A stretch of 64,000 nt of DNA from Bradyrhizobium sp. dw_78 (GTDB lineage Bacteria; Pseudomonadota; Alphaproteobacteria; Rhizobiales; Xanthobacteraceae): positions 1 to 64,000 of the forward strand of contig NZ_JAAVUS010000011.1 in the NCBI RefSeq assembly GCF_018449525.1. The letters run 5' to 3'. Below are positions 9,312 through 17,060 of the stretch, in pieces. The translations under genes and the position numbers were made by a program. The first letter of the stretch is position 1. Each line of letters begins with the position of its first letter. Under the pieces are notes generated by a model that was given only the letters and a program-made list of their open reading frames with translations, had not been told where the DNA came from and made no database searches.

Positions 9312-9322
9312 CAAAATTGACC
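9312..9322 (+). promoter_or_regulatory. CAAAATTGACC word upstream of regulator copy 2
   Basis: CAAAATTGACC occurs here about 110 bases before the ATG at 9432. The same 11-mer, in the same orientation relative to the gene, is part of the GGTCAA cluster upstream of regulator copy 1 (3744-3757, minus strand). It may be a common operator of the two paralogs. Confidence 0.35.
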
Positions 9323-9431
9323 AGACTCGCTGACTTGGCGGAGCAGTATGGCCTACACATTGTTGCCAGGCGTGCGCAATGGCCGGGTCAACCTGCTGGC
9401 GTTGCGCGTTGGATGCGAGAGCGGAGTTATT

Positions 9432-9863
9432 ATGATGCGCCACTACCATATCCGCGACCACGAAGATTTCGCCGACGAGCGCATGAGACCTGTCTCGGGC
9501 TCAATAGCCGGAATTGAAGATGCGATTAGTGAAGCCATGCTTCACACCGGCTACCCGGCAAAATGCGGCGGGTGTCATGTGCTTCAAAAAAGGGACGATC
9601 TGCTTCTTAAACTGCTCGGGGTGCATGAAGATGCAGAGAAGCGTCTCTCAGGTCTTACCCATCGACAGTATCAGGTCATGAGGTTGGTTCTCGCCGGCGT
9701 TCTGAGCAAGAATATCGCAGTGGATCTTTGCATCAGCCGGCGCACCGTTGAAAATCATCGTGCCTCGATCATGAAAAGAACAGGTGCGAAGTCGCTTCCG
9801 GAATTAGCGCGCTTGGCGCTCGCCGCCGACTGGATAAATCCAATCAAAGTGACGGCTCAATGA
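9432..9863 (+). CDS. FixJ-like LuxR-family regulator with CxxC pair (copy 2)
   Basis: From ATG 9432 the product is 143 residues, beginning M-M-R-H-Y-H-I-R-D-H. An N-terminal half of unknown fold contains A-K-C-G-G-C-H, a CxxC pair at the position matching copy 1. The C-terminal half is a FixJ/LuxR helix-turn-helix with R-T-V-E-N-H-R-A-S-I-M and the ending L-P-E-L-A-R-L-A-L-A-A-D-W that copy 1 also has. No phosphorylation domain is present, so sensing would be through the Cys-containing part. A longer in-frame start at 9348 exists but has no counterpart in copy 1. It lies between the efflux operon and the hox operon. Confidence 0.78.
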   Translation: MMRHYHIRDHEDFADERMRPVSGSIAGIEDAISEAMLHTGYPAKCGGCHVLQKRDDLLLKLLGVHEDAEKRLSGLTHRQYQVMRLVLAGVLSKNIAVDLCISRRTVENHRASIMKRTGAKSLPELARLALAADWINPIKVTAQ

Positions 9864-10171
9864 CGCTGCCATCCTTAAATTGCCCAGTGCTGGATAAGGG
9901 GTTTTGCTCCGAGTTATCCCTAGCATTCGTGCCGAGCGGCAGGAAACGTCGCCGTTTTGTAAGGCATTGTCGTACGCCGAACCAAATCCGTTGGTCACGG
10001 GGCTCGCGGTGCCCGCTCTGCTGACGTAGCAACCAATCGCGCGCCCCGGGTTGATTGCAAGACCGGCTGAACACCTTCGGGGGCTTCTGGAACCGAGGTA
10101 CGCTGATCGCTCGAAATACATTGCTCGCTCGTATGCTTGAAATCTCGCCGCGCAATCTTCGGCATGGCTAG

Positions 10172-10183
10172 GTAGTTTCCGAG
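10172..10183 (+). promoter_or_regulatory. Shared 12-mer site C, upstream of hox operon
   Basis: GTAGTTTCCGAG is followed by C-CTACC, giving a clean dyad GGTAG-N9-CTACC (10171-10189). It lies 76 bases before the hoxF ATG at 10260, a distance fitting an activator just upstream of a promoter. Otherwise 9864-10232 contains no supported gene. Confidence 0.65.
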
Positions 10184-10259
10184 CCTACCGCGTGCGATCG
10201 TTAGACGGCTATCTTCTGAAGTCGAAAAACCATTGCGGCTAGATCACGGCGGTTGCGGC

Positions 10260-12098
10260 ATGACGACGTTGGATGGGACCGAGGCATCTGTATGCAGCAA
10301 CGCCCTTACGATAGGGGCCATCGTCGATGAGTTTAAATCCGACCGTAATCGTCTGTTGGATATTGTTGGGCGGGTGCAGCACCGCTTCGGTCATGTCAGT
10401 CAGGAAGCGATAAGTTCAATCTCAAGTAGACTTGGCATGCATCCCGTCGAAGTCATTGAGATGGTGTCCTTTTATGCATTCTTCGACCAGACGCCGCGAG
10501 GGCGCAACCGGATCCGTCTCTCGAAGACGCCAATCTCGATGATGAATGGCGCCAGGGAAGTCGCAGAGGCGTTTGGGCAATCGCTGGGCATTGCTATGGG
10601 GGAGACGTCGCTTGATGGCATGTTCACGCTGGAATGGACGAATGATATTGGCATGGCTGATCAGGAACCGGCGGCCTTGGTCAACGGGATGATATTGACT
10701 TCGCTTACGCCGCTGGATGTGCCTGGGATCATTGCTGCTCTCCGACATGAGGAGGACGGCCTTGGTCTGTCGTCCTATCCGCCCACAGCGGCGCAGGCAT
10801 TGAAGTTGCCGAAATCCAACGTGCGCCCAAGCCTCATTCAAGCCGGGCCGCTGCTGACGAGGCCGGTGGTTCGGGCACGCGGACTAAAGGCTGCCCTGGC
10901 CATGACGCCTGAGAAAGTCATCGAAGAGATCACGAGTTCCAAACTCCGGGGGCGCGGCGGTGCCGGATTTCCAACCGGCATGAAGTGGCGCCTTACTCGA
11001 AAGTCGGCAGGCAAGGAGCATTACATTCTTTGCAATGCCGATGAGGGGGAGCCAGGCACCTTTAAGGATCGAATGTTGCTCGCCGAGTTTCCGGATCTGG
11101 TTTTTGACGGACTGACCATCGCCGGCTACGCTCTCGGTTCGCAGCATGGAATCCTATATCTCCGGGGCGAGTACGCCTATCTGTGGGAGACACTTCAGGA
11201 AACGTTGAGGACTCGCCGCAGCCTCGGGCTGCTCGGCGCGAATATCTGTGGGCGGCAAGGATTTGATTTCGATATTCGAATTCAACTCGGCGCTGGTGCT
11301 TACATATGTGGTGAAGAATCCTCGCTGATTGAATCGCTTGAGGGCAAGCGTGGCTCGCCACGCGATCGACCGCCGTTCCCGACGGAGCGCGGTTACTTAC
11401 AACAGCCGACCGCCATCGACAATGTCGAGACCCTGATCTGCGCCGCCCGCATCTTGGAGAAAGGCGTGGCTTGGTTCACGAGTTATGGCACGAAGGAGTC
11501 GGCCGGTACGAAGCTGATCAGCGTCTCGGGCGATTGCGCTCGACCCGGCGTCTATGAAGTGCCGTTCGGCGTCACCGTCAGCGAGCTTCTAGACTTGGTC
11601 GGCGGAGCGGACGCTATTTACGTCCAGGTGAGCGGTCCTTCGGGCCATTCGGTCGCACCGAAGGATTTCGGCCGGAGCATCGCCTATGAGGATCTATCGA
11701 CCGGAGGCTCGACGATGGTCTTCGGTCCGCAGCGCGACGTGCTCGATGTCGCGATGCAATTCGCCGAGTTTTTTGTTGAGGAATCCTGCGGATGGTGTAC
11801 GCCCTGCCGCGTCGGCACCACACTGCTCAAGCAAGGCATGGAGAAAGTGCTCGCTGGTCGTGCGACGCTTTCGGATCTCTCGGAGATGGAAGCGCTCGGC
11901 CAAACCGTCGTGCGGATGAGCCGGTGCGGCCTCGGCCAGTCGGCCCCCAACCCCATCCTGACCACAATGCGAAATTTCCCCGAACTCTACGAGGCCCGAC
12001 TTGCGGCCGTCCCGTTCACGCCGCTCGTGACTTTGCATGACGCCTTGCGCGAAGCCGTGGCGGTCCAGGGCCGCGAGCCACTCAGTGAGGAAACGTGA
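10260..12098 (+). CDS. hoxF: NAD-reducing hydrogenase diaphorase subunit HoxF
   Basis: HoxF passes electrons between the hydrogenase module and NAD+. From ATG 10260 it is 612 residues, the usual size of a NuoE-NuoF fusion. The NuoE-like part (1-170) lacks the four Cys that hold [2Fe-2S] in NuoE; the sites read L-S-K-T-P-I-S and N-D-I-G-M. The NuoF-like part has the FMN glycine loop GRGGAGFPTG (231-240), the N-A-D-E-G-E-P-G-T-F-K-D-R NADH/FMN segment (259-271), and [4Fe-4S] ligands C510, C513, C516 and C556. A TTG start at 10233 is possible. It is the first gene of the operon and follows site C. Confidence 0.95.
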   Translation: MTTLDGTEASVCSNALTIGAIVDEFKSDRNRLLDIVGRVQHRFGHVSQEAISSISSRLGMHPVEVIEMVSFYAFFDQTPRGRNRIRLSKTPISMMNGAREVAEAFGQSLGIAMGETSLDGMFTLEWTNDIGMADQEPAALVNGMILTSLTPLDVPGIIAALRHEEDGLGLSSYPPTAAQALKLPKSNVRPSLIQAGPLLTRPVVRARGLKAALAMTPEKVIEEITSSKLRGRGGAGFPTGMKWRLTRKSAGKEHYILCNADEGEPGTFKDRMLLAEFPDLVFDGLTIAGYALGSQHGILYLRGEYAYLWETLQETLRTRRSLGLLGANICGRQGFDFDIRIQLGAGAYICGEESSLIESLEGKRGSPRDRPPFPTERGYLQQPTAIDNVETLICAARILEKGVAWFTSYGTKESAGTKLISVSGDCARPGVYEVPFGVTVSELLDLVGGADAIYVQVSGPSGHSVAPKDFGRSIAYEDLSTGGSTMVFGPQRDVLDVAMQFAEFFVEESCGWCTPCRVGTTLLKQGMEKVLAGRATLSDLSEMEALGQTVVRMSRCGLGQSAPNPILTTMRNFPELYEARLAAVPFTPLVTLHDALREAVAVQGREPLSEET

Positions 12099-12099
12099 A

Positions 12100-12822
12100 A
12101 TGGTTGCCGCCAGCTTTAAATTCAACATCGACGGGATCGAGGTCGAGGCGACTGAGGGCCAATCGGTGATCGAAGCCTGCGACGAGGCCGGTATCTATAT
12201 TCCGCGCTTGTGCCATCATCCGGAACTGCCTCCCTCCGGAAACTGCCGCGTCTGTACCTGCAAGATCAATGGCCGCCACAGTGCCGCCTGCGTGACCCCG
12301 GCCGCGCATGGCATGGTGATCGAGAACGATACGCCGCAGCTCACCAGCGACCGGCGCGCCGTTATCGAAATGCTGTTCGTGGAGGGCAATCATCCTTGCC
12401 CCTATTGCGTGGCGAGTGGCGACTGCGAATTACAGGCGCTCGGGTACCGGCTGGGCATGGTTGCGCCCACTCAACCATATCAGTGGCCTGAGCGGAAGAT
12501 CGATGCCACGCATCCTGACATCTATCTCGACCACGACCGCTGCATTCTCTGTTCGCGCTGCATTCGCGCGTCGCGGATGGAGGATGGCAAGACGGTTTTC
12601 GGCTTTGAAGGACGCGGGATCGCGATGCGGCTGAATGTCGATGCGCAGGGAGGCCTTGGGGAAACCCAGATGGCCGCGATTGACAAGGCGGCGAGTGTCT
12701 GTCCGGTCGCTTGTATCGTCATCAAACGTCACAACTACCAGGTTCCAAACGGTAGCCGTCGCTTCGACAAGACGCCAATCGGCAGCGATATCGAGGCGAA
12801 ACGAACAAGGCGTCAGTCATGA
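12100..12822 (+). CDS. hoxU: NAD-reducing hydrogenase iron-sulfur subunit HoxU
   Basis: HoxU wires electrons between HoxY and HoxF in the cytoplasmic enzyme. The 240-residue protein holds a plant-type [2Fe-2S] site (C38, C49, C52, C64), a NuoG-type H98-x-C100-x2-C103-x5-C109 site, and further ferredoxin-like ligands C148, C151, C154, C201 and C205. The start at 12100 lies one base after the hoxF stop and follows GTGAGGAA. The last bases overlap the hoxY start (ATGA), so translation is probably coupled. All cluster ligands I expect are present. Confidence 0.95.
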   Translation: MVAASFKFNIDGIEVEATEGQSVIEACDEAGIYIPRLCHHPELPPSGNCRVCTCKINGRHSAACVTPAAHGMVIENDTPQLTSDRRAVIEMLFVEGNHPCPYCVASGDCELQALGYRLGMVAPTQPYQWPERKIDATHPDIYLDHDRCILCSRCIRASRMEDGKTVFGFEGRGIAMRLNVDAQGGLGETQMAAIDKAASVCPVACIVIKRHNYQVPNGSRRFDKTPIGSDIEAKRTRRQS

Positions 12823-13409
12823 CAGCGACGCTCGACGCAGGTTCAACGACAGGCCCGGCAGCGTCACGCTCCAAGCCGAGTCTCGCGACCTGCGCCCTGA
12901 CAGGCTGTTTTGGATGCCACATGTCGCTTCTCGATATCGACGAGCGAATCCTCGAATTGGTCGACCTCGTCGATCTGGACGTGTCACCGTTCGATGACAA
13001 GAAAGCGTTCGATCGACAGGTTGATGTCGGCTTCGTCGAAGGCGGCTGCTCGAATGAGTACAATGTCAAGGAGCTCAGGGAATTCCGCAAGCATTGCCGT
13101 ATCCTGATCTCGGTCGGCGCATGCGCGATCAATGGCGGCGTACCTGCGATGCGCAACACGATCGGTCTTCGGGAGTGCCTGGAGGCGGTCTATCTCAACG
13201 GGCCGTCTCTCGAAGGCGCCGGCATGATTCCGAACGACGAGGATCTGCCGCTGCTCCTCGACCGTGTCTACCCATCGCATGAGATCGTGAAGATCGACTA
13301 TTTCCTGCCAGGTTGCCCGCCTTCCGGCGACGCCATGTGGGAGGGGCTCAAGGCCTTGCTCACCGGCAAGGCACCGACTTTGCCCTACTTGCTGTGCAAG
13401 TACGAATGA
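12819..13409 (+). CDS. hoxY: [NiFe] hydrogenase small subunit HoxY
   Basis: The 196-residue small subunit carries the proximal [4Fe-4S] cluster next to the NiFe site. Ligands visible are C30 and C33 (T-G-C-F-G-C-H), C102 (G-A-C-A-I-N-G-G) and C166 (L-P-G-C-P-P-S-G). There is no twin-arginine signal, fitting a soluble group 3 enzyme rather than a membrane uptake hydrogenase. The start overlaps the hoxU stop by four bases. An extra 20-residue Ala/Ser/Thr-rich N-terminal tail precedes the conserved core. Confidence 0.95.
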   Translation: MTATLDAGSTTGPAASRSKPSLATCALTGCFGCHMSLLDIDERILELVDLVDLDVSPFDDKKAFDRQVDVGFVEGGCSNEYNVKELREFRKHCRILISVGACAINGGVPAMRNTIGLRECLEAVYLNGPSLEGAGMIPNDEDLPLLLDRVYPSHEIVKIDYFLPGCPPSGDAMWEGLKALLTGKAPTLPYLLCKYE

Positions 13410-13434
13410 TGCGCGCCATACAGGGACGTACACC

Positions 13435-14916
13435 ATGAGCGATGTTCAGGTCAGTCAGCCACAGGGTAACCCGCTGAAGGGCCGCCTGGGACCGCGTAAA
13501 ATCGTCATCGATCCGGTGACCCGCGTTGAAGGCCACGGCAAGGTTACCATCAAGCTCAACGAGGCCGGCGAGGTCGAACAGGCACGGTTTCATATCGTGG
13601 AGTTCCGCGGGTTCGAGAGATTCATCTGTGGGCGCATGTATTGGGAGGTTCCCGTCATCGTTCAGCGCCTCTGCGGTATTTGTCCGGTGAGCCATCATCT
13701 TGGCGCCGGCAAAGCAATGGATGTCATCGCCGGAGTAGACCAGTTGACGCCGACGGCAGAGAAGATGCGGAGGCTGATGCATTACGGCCAGGTGCTGCAG
13801 TCGAACGCCCTGAATTTTTTTCATCTGGCCTCGCCTGATCTTCTGCTCGGCTTCGAAGCGCCGGTCGCGCAACGCAACATAATTGGCGTGATCGAAGCCT
13901 TTCCGCAAGTCGGCAAGTGGGCGATCTTTATCCGCAAATACGGTCAGCAAGTGATCGCCGCGACCGGCGGCAGGCGAATCCATCCAAGACTGTGCATCCC
14001 AGGCGGAGTCAACCAGAACCTGACCGTGGAGAACCGGGATGCGCTCAGGAAGGATATCGATCAAATCATCAATTGGTGTTGCGAGGCTCTGGAGCTTCAC
14101 AAATCCTTTGTTCATTCGCATGAGACGCTGCACGAGACATTTGCAAGCTTTCCGTCGAGCTACATGAGCCTCGTCGGAGCAGATGGCGGAATGGATCTAT
14201 ACGATGGCACGCTCCGCGCCATCGATGCGGACGGCGAGTCGATCTTCGAGGGCGTCCGCCCGGTCGACTACCGCGACTACCTCACCGAGGAAGTCCGCTC
14301 CTGGAGCTATATGAAGTTTCCACACATTCGTTCGCTCGGGCGCGAGGACGGCTGGTATCGGGTCGGTCCCCTGGCACAACTGAACTGCTGTGCCTTCATC
14401 GGCACACCTATCGCCGAGATCGCACGCAAGGAGTTCATGGCGCTTGGGCATGGCGGGCTGGTCCATGCGACGCTTGCCTATCACTGGGCGCGGCTGATCT
14501 GCATGATCCACTGCGCCGAGACGATCAAGAAACTTCTATTCGACGATGATCTTCAAGGGACCGATTTGGTCGCGAGCGGCCAGCGCCGGTCGGAAGGCGT
14601 TGCGATCATCGAAGCGCCACGCGGCACGTTGCTTCATCACTACGCGGTGGACCATAACGACCAGGTGACCAGCGCCAACCTCATCGTTTCGACAACCAAC
14701 AATAACGAGGCGATGAATCGGTCCGTGACCAAGGTCGCCATCGATTATCTTGCCGGCCACGAGATCACCGAAGGTCTGCTGAACCACATCGAGGTCGCGA
14801 TTCGGGCCTATGACCCGTGTCTCTCATGCGCCACACACGCGCTTGGCCAGATGCCGCTCGTCGTCACGCTCGAGGATGCCGAAGGTTCGGTGATTGCGAC
14901 CCGGATAAAAGAATGA
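13435..14916 (+). CDS. hoxH: [NiFe] hydrogenase large subunit HoxH precursor
   Basis: HoxH houses the NiFe(CN)2CO centre. In its 493 residues the N-terminal ligand motif is R78-L-C80-G-I-C83-P-V-S-H87 and the C-terminal one D460-P-C462-L-S-C465-A-T-H468, so all four nickel cysteines are intact. Twenty-five residues follow H468 and should be cut off by HoxW after nickel insertion. The motif wording (R-x-C-G-I-C-P-x-S-H-H with D-P-C-x-x-C-x-x-H) suits group 3d bidirectional NAD-linked enzymes. It starts 25 bases after hoxY and its stop overlaps hoxW (ATGA). Confidence 0.96.
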   Translation: MSDVQVSQPQGNPLKGRLGPRKIVIDPVTRVEGHGKVTIKLNEAGEVEQARFHIVEFRGFERFICGRMYWEVPVIVQRLCGICPVSHHLGAGKAMDVIAGVDQLTPTAEKMRRLMHYGQVLQSNALNFFHLASPDLLLGFEAPVAQRNIIGVIEAFPQVGKWAIFIRKYGQQVIAATGGRRIHPRLCIPGGVNQNLTVENRDALRKDIDQIINWCCEALELHKSFVHSHETLHETFASFPSSYMSLVGADGGMDLYDGTLRAIDADGESIFEGVRPVDYRDYLTEEVRSWSYMKFPHIRSLGREDGWYRVGPLAQLNCCAFIGTPIAEIARKEFMALGHGGLVHATLAYHWARLICMIHCAETIKKLLFDDDLQGTDLVASGQRRSEGVAIIEAPRGTLLHHYAVDHNDQVTSANLIVSTTNNNEAMNRSVTKVAIDYLAGHEITEGLLNHIEVAIRAYDPCLSCATHALGQMPLVVTLEDAEGSVIATRIKE

Positions 14917-15407
14917 GTTCGGTCGCAACAAAGATGGCGCCTGCAAATGGACAGGCCCGCATCCTGGTTCTGGGCTACGGCAATCCGGGGCGCCAGGACG
15001 ACGGCCTGGGTCCGGCGATGGTCGCCGAAATCGAGAGGCTGGCATGGCGCAATGTCACCGCTCATGACAATTACCAGCTCAACATCGAAGATGCGATCGA
15101 TGTCGCGGAGCATGACATCGTGTGGTTCGTGGACGCTGCGAGGGCCGGGCCAGCGCCATACTCCATGAGCGATCTTTCTCCTGCATCAGGCATCGAGTTC
15201 ACCAGTCACCTGGTCCGGCCGGAGGTTATCCTGGCGATAGCCCGGCAATATTACGGCGGGTCACCGCGGGCATTTCTGGTCGGCATACGAGGCTATGAAT
15301 TCGAGTTCCTGGAGGAACTCACGATGGAAGCGAAGCATAATCTGCGTGCCGCGCTAGCGATGCTTGGTGAACGCATACGCTCTTGTCAGACCGGAGAGGC
15401 GCCATGA
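14913..15407 (+). CDS. hoxW: HoxH C-terminal maturation endopeptidase HoxW
   Basis: The 164-residue protein belongs to the HyaD/HycI/HoxW endopeptidase family, which removes the large-subunit tail once nickel is in place. The start of the conserved core reads I-L-V-L-G-Y-G-N-P-G-R-Q-D-D-G-L-G; its Asp is one of the metal-sensing acids of this family. A second acid follows in V-D-A-A-R-A, and a C-terminal V-G-I-R-G-Y-E-F-E matches soluble-hydrogenase proteases. The start at 14913 is inside the hoxH stop. Its likely substrate is the HoxH of the same operon. Confidence 0.92.
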   Translation: MSSVATKMAPANGQARILVLGYGNPGRQDDGLGPAMVAEIERLAWRNVTAHDNYQLNIEDAIDVAEHDIVWFVDAARAGPAPYSMSDLSPASGIEFTSHLVRPEVILAIARQYYGGSPRAFLVGIRGYEFEFLEELTMEAKHNLRAALAMLGERIRSCQTGEAP

Positions 15408-15829
15408 ATATCGGTTTTGGCAATTCAAGGAAGACCATACTCCTGATCGATGAAGACGCTCATGCGCGGGCAACGCTACGCATCGCCCTTGAAAATGCCG
15501 GCTTCACGGTTGGCGAAGCGGCGAATGGACGGGAGGGTGAGCGCACGGCGCGGCGGATCAAGCCGGATGTCATTCTGGCCGAGCTGATGATCGAACCCGC
15601 CGATGCTGGTGGAACGGTTTCGGAGCGGCTCAGGGCGACCGGCAGCACGACACCGTTCTACATCGTCAGCACGGCCGGCGAGGCGCTTGTTGGATCCGTC
15701 GGGCTGCACGAACTCGGCGTCTCCGGCGTATTCCTCAAGCCTATCGATCCCGCGGTCATGATCCAGGCGCTCAAGACGCGCCTTGATGTCACCGAACGTG
15801 CGGCTCGCGGGGAGCGAGGGGATGCATGA
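15404..15829 (+). CDS. Stand-alone receiver-like protein inside hox operon, phospho-Asp replaced by Glu
   Basis: The 141-residue protein has the fold signature of a response-regulator receiver: T-I-L-L-I-D-E-D (acid pocket, residues 11-18), S-T at 89-90 and F-L-K-P-I-D (Lys112). The strand that should end in the phosphorylated Asp reads V-I-L-A-E-L-M-I, with Glu at position 60. Glu often mimics the phosphorylated state, so it may be constitutively active or purely a docking module. There is no output domain. ATGA overlap with hoxW and an 8-base overlap with hypA embed it firmly in the operon. A role in assembly or in signalling is open; I know no established name. Confidence 0.85.
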   Translation: MNIGFGNSRKTILLIDEDAHARATLRIALENAGFTVGEAANGREGERTARRIKPDVILAELMIEPADAGGTVSERLRATGSTTPFYIVSTAGEALVGSVGLHELGVSGVFLKPIDPAVMIQALKTRLDVTERAARGERGDA

Positions 15830-16163
15830 AGTGTCCCTTATCGAAGGCATTGTCGATCTGGTCGCAGCAGAGGCGCGAAAGCAGGCATTCTCGCAGGTAC
15901 GGGTAATCCGTCTGAGGCTCGGCGCCCTTGGGCATGCCGAACCGGAGGCGCTGCGGTTCTGCTTCGACGCGGTTACGAACGGTACCATCGCCGATGGTGC
16001 GCGGCTGGAGATCGAGATGGTGCCTGGGCGGGGCTGGTGTTTCGGTTGCGAAAGTACCGCATTGCTTGATGAACGGTTCGCGGCATGTCCGCACTGCGGA
16101 AAAGCGCCGCTTCAAATCTTGGCTGGCGACGAGTTGCAGTTGGCGGAATTGGAGGTCGATTGA
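15822..16163 (+). CDS. hypA: Hydrogenase nickel-insertion protein HypA
   Basis: HypA delivers nickel with HypB to the immature large subunit. The 113-residue protein starts M-H-E-V-S-L, keeping the N-terminal H2/E3 nickel site. Its structural zinc site is C73-x2-C76 and C89-x2-C92. The start at 15822 is fixed by this M-H-E motif, although an in-frame ATG exists upstream at 15783. It overlaps the receiver-like gene by eight bases and touches hypB (TGATG). Confidence 0.93.
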   Translation: MHEVSLIEGIVDLVAAEARKQAFSQVRVIRLRLGALGHAEPEALRFCFDAVTNGTIADGARLEIEMVPGRGWCFGCESTALLDERFAACPHCGKAPLQILAGDELQLAELEVD

Positions 16164-17053
16164 TGTGCATAATATGCGGATGCGGGACAGAAGACATCTC
16201 GATTGGAAAGATTGGCGGCCACAACCAAACTGGATCGCACACGTTTGGTCATTCACATCATGATCATGTGCATGGCCACGCGCATGAACATGCAAATGGT
16301 ACCCATGACCACGACCACGAATCGATTGATTTCGGTACGGGGCCGGCGGGTTTGGCGGTTGCGGGGCTGAGCCAGGAACGGACAATCCGTATTGAGCGCG
16401 ATATCCTTTCGAAAAATGGTGCATTCGCCGACGCCAATCGTGTGCGGCTGCGCGGGGCAGGAATCTTCGCGCTCAACTTCGTTTCCAGTCCTGGTTCCGG
16501 CAAAACTTCATTGCTGGTACGAACGATCGCTGAATTGAAGGAGCGATTTTCGATCGCGGTGATCGAGGGAGACCAACAAACTTCGAACGATGCCGACAGA
16601 ATCCGCGCCGCCGGTGCGCCGGCCGTCCAGATCAACACCGGCAAGGGCTGCCATCTCGATGCTCACATGGTGGGTCATGCGTTGCATCGTCTACCTGTGA
16701 CGGCGGGCGGCCTGCTGTTCATCGAGAACGTCGGCAATCTCGTTTGCCCCGCCGCTTTCGATCTTGGCGAGGCGCACAAGGTCGTCGTGCTCTCGGTTAC
16801 CGAGGGTGAGGACAAGCCGCTCAAATATCCGGATATGTTTGCTGCAGCCGACCTGATGCTTCTCAACAAGATCGATCTTTTGCCTCATGTTGATTTCGAC
16901 GTGAACGCTTGTATCGAAGCGGCGCAGCGCGTGAATCCGAATATTCAGACCATGCTCGTCTCGGCGAGAACGGGGGAGGGGCTTCAGGCCTTCTATGACT
17001 GGATTGCGGCTCAAGCGTCAACGGTGGCCAAAATGGACGAGTGTGCGGAATGA
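16163..17053 (+). CDS. hypB: Hydrogenase nickel chaperone GTPase HypB
   Basis: The 296-residue protein begins with a C2-x2-C5-x-C7 high-affinity nickel motif. A His-rich stretch (about residues 20-52, some 13 His) of the kind that stores nickel follows. The GTPase domain has the P-loop S-S-P-G-S-G-K-T (108-115) and N-K-I-D guanine-recognition motif. HypB supplies nickel energised by GTP hydrolysis. Start at 16163 shares one base with the hypA stop; an earlier in-frame ATG at 16085 would place it inside hypA and before the Cys motif, so it was not used. Confidence 0.94.
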   Translation: MCIICGCGTEDISIGKIGGHNQTGSHTFGHSHHDHVHGHAHEHANGTHDHDHESIDFGTGPAGLAVAGLSQERTIRIERDILSKNGAFADANRVRLRGAGIFALNFVSSPGSGKTSLLVRTIAELKERFSIAVIEGDQQTSNDADRIRAAGAPAVQINTGKGCHLDAHMVGHALHRLPVTAGGLLFIENVGNLVCPAAFDLGEAHKVVVLSVTEGEDKPLKYPDMFAAADLMLLNKIDLLPHVDFDVNACIEAAQRVNPNIQTMLVSARTGEGLQAFYDWIAAQASTVAKMDECAE

Positions 17054-17060
17054 GGTCCTG

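Noticed and set aside
13360-14133. Long minus-strand frame of 257 codons antisense to hoxH
   Set aside because: It lies wholly over hoxH, has no family resemblance, and is explained by GC-rich third-position bias.
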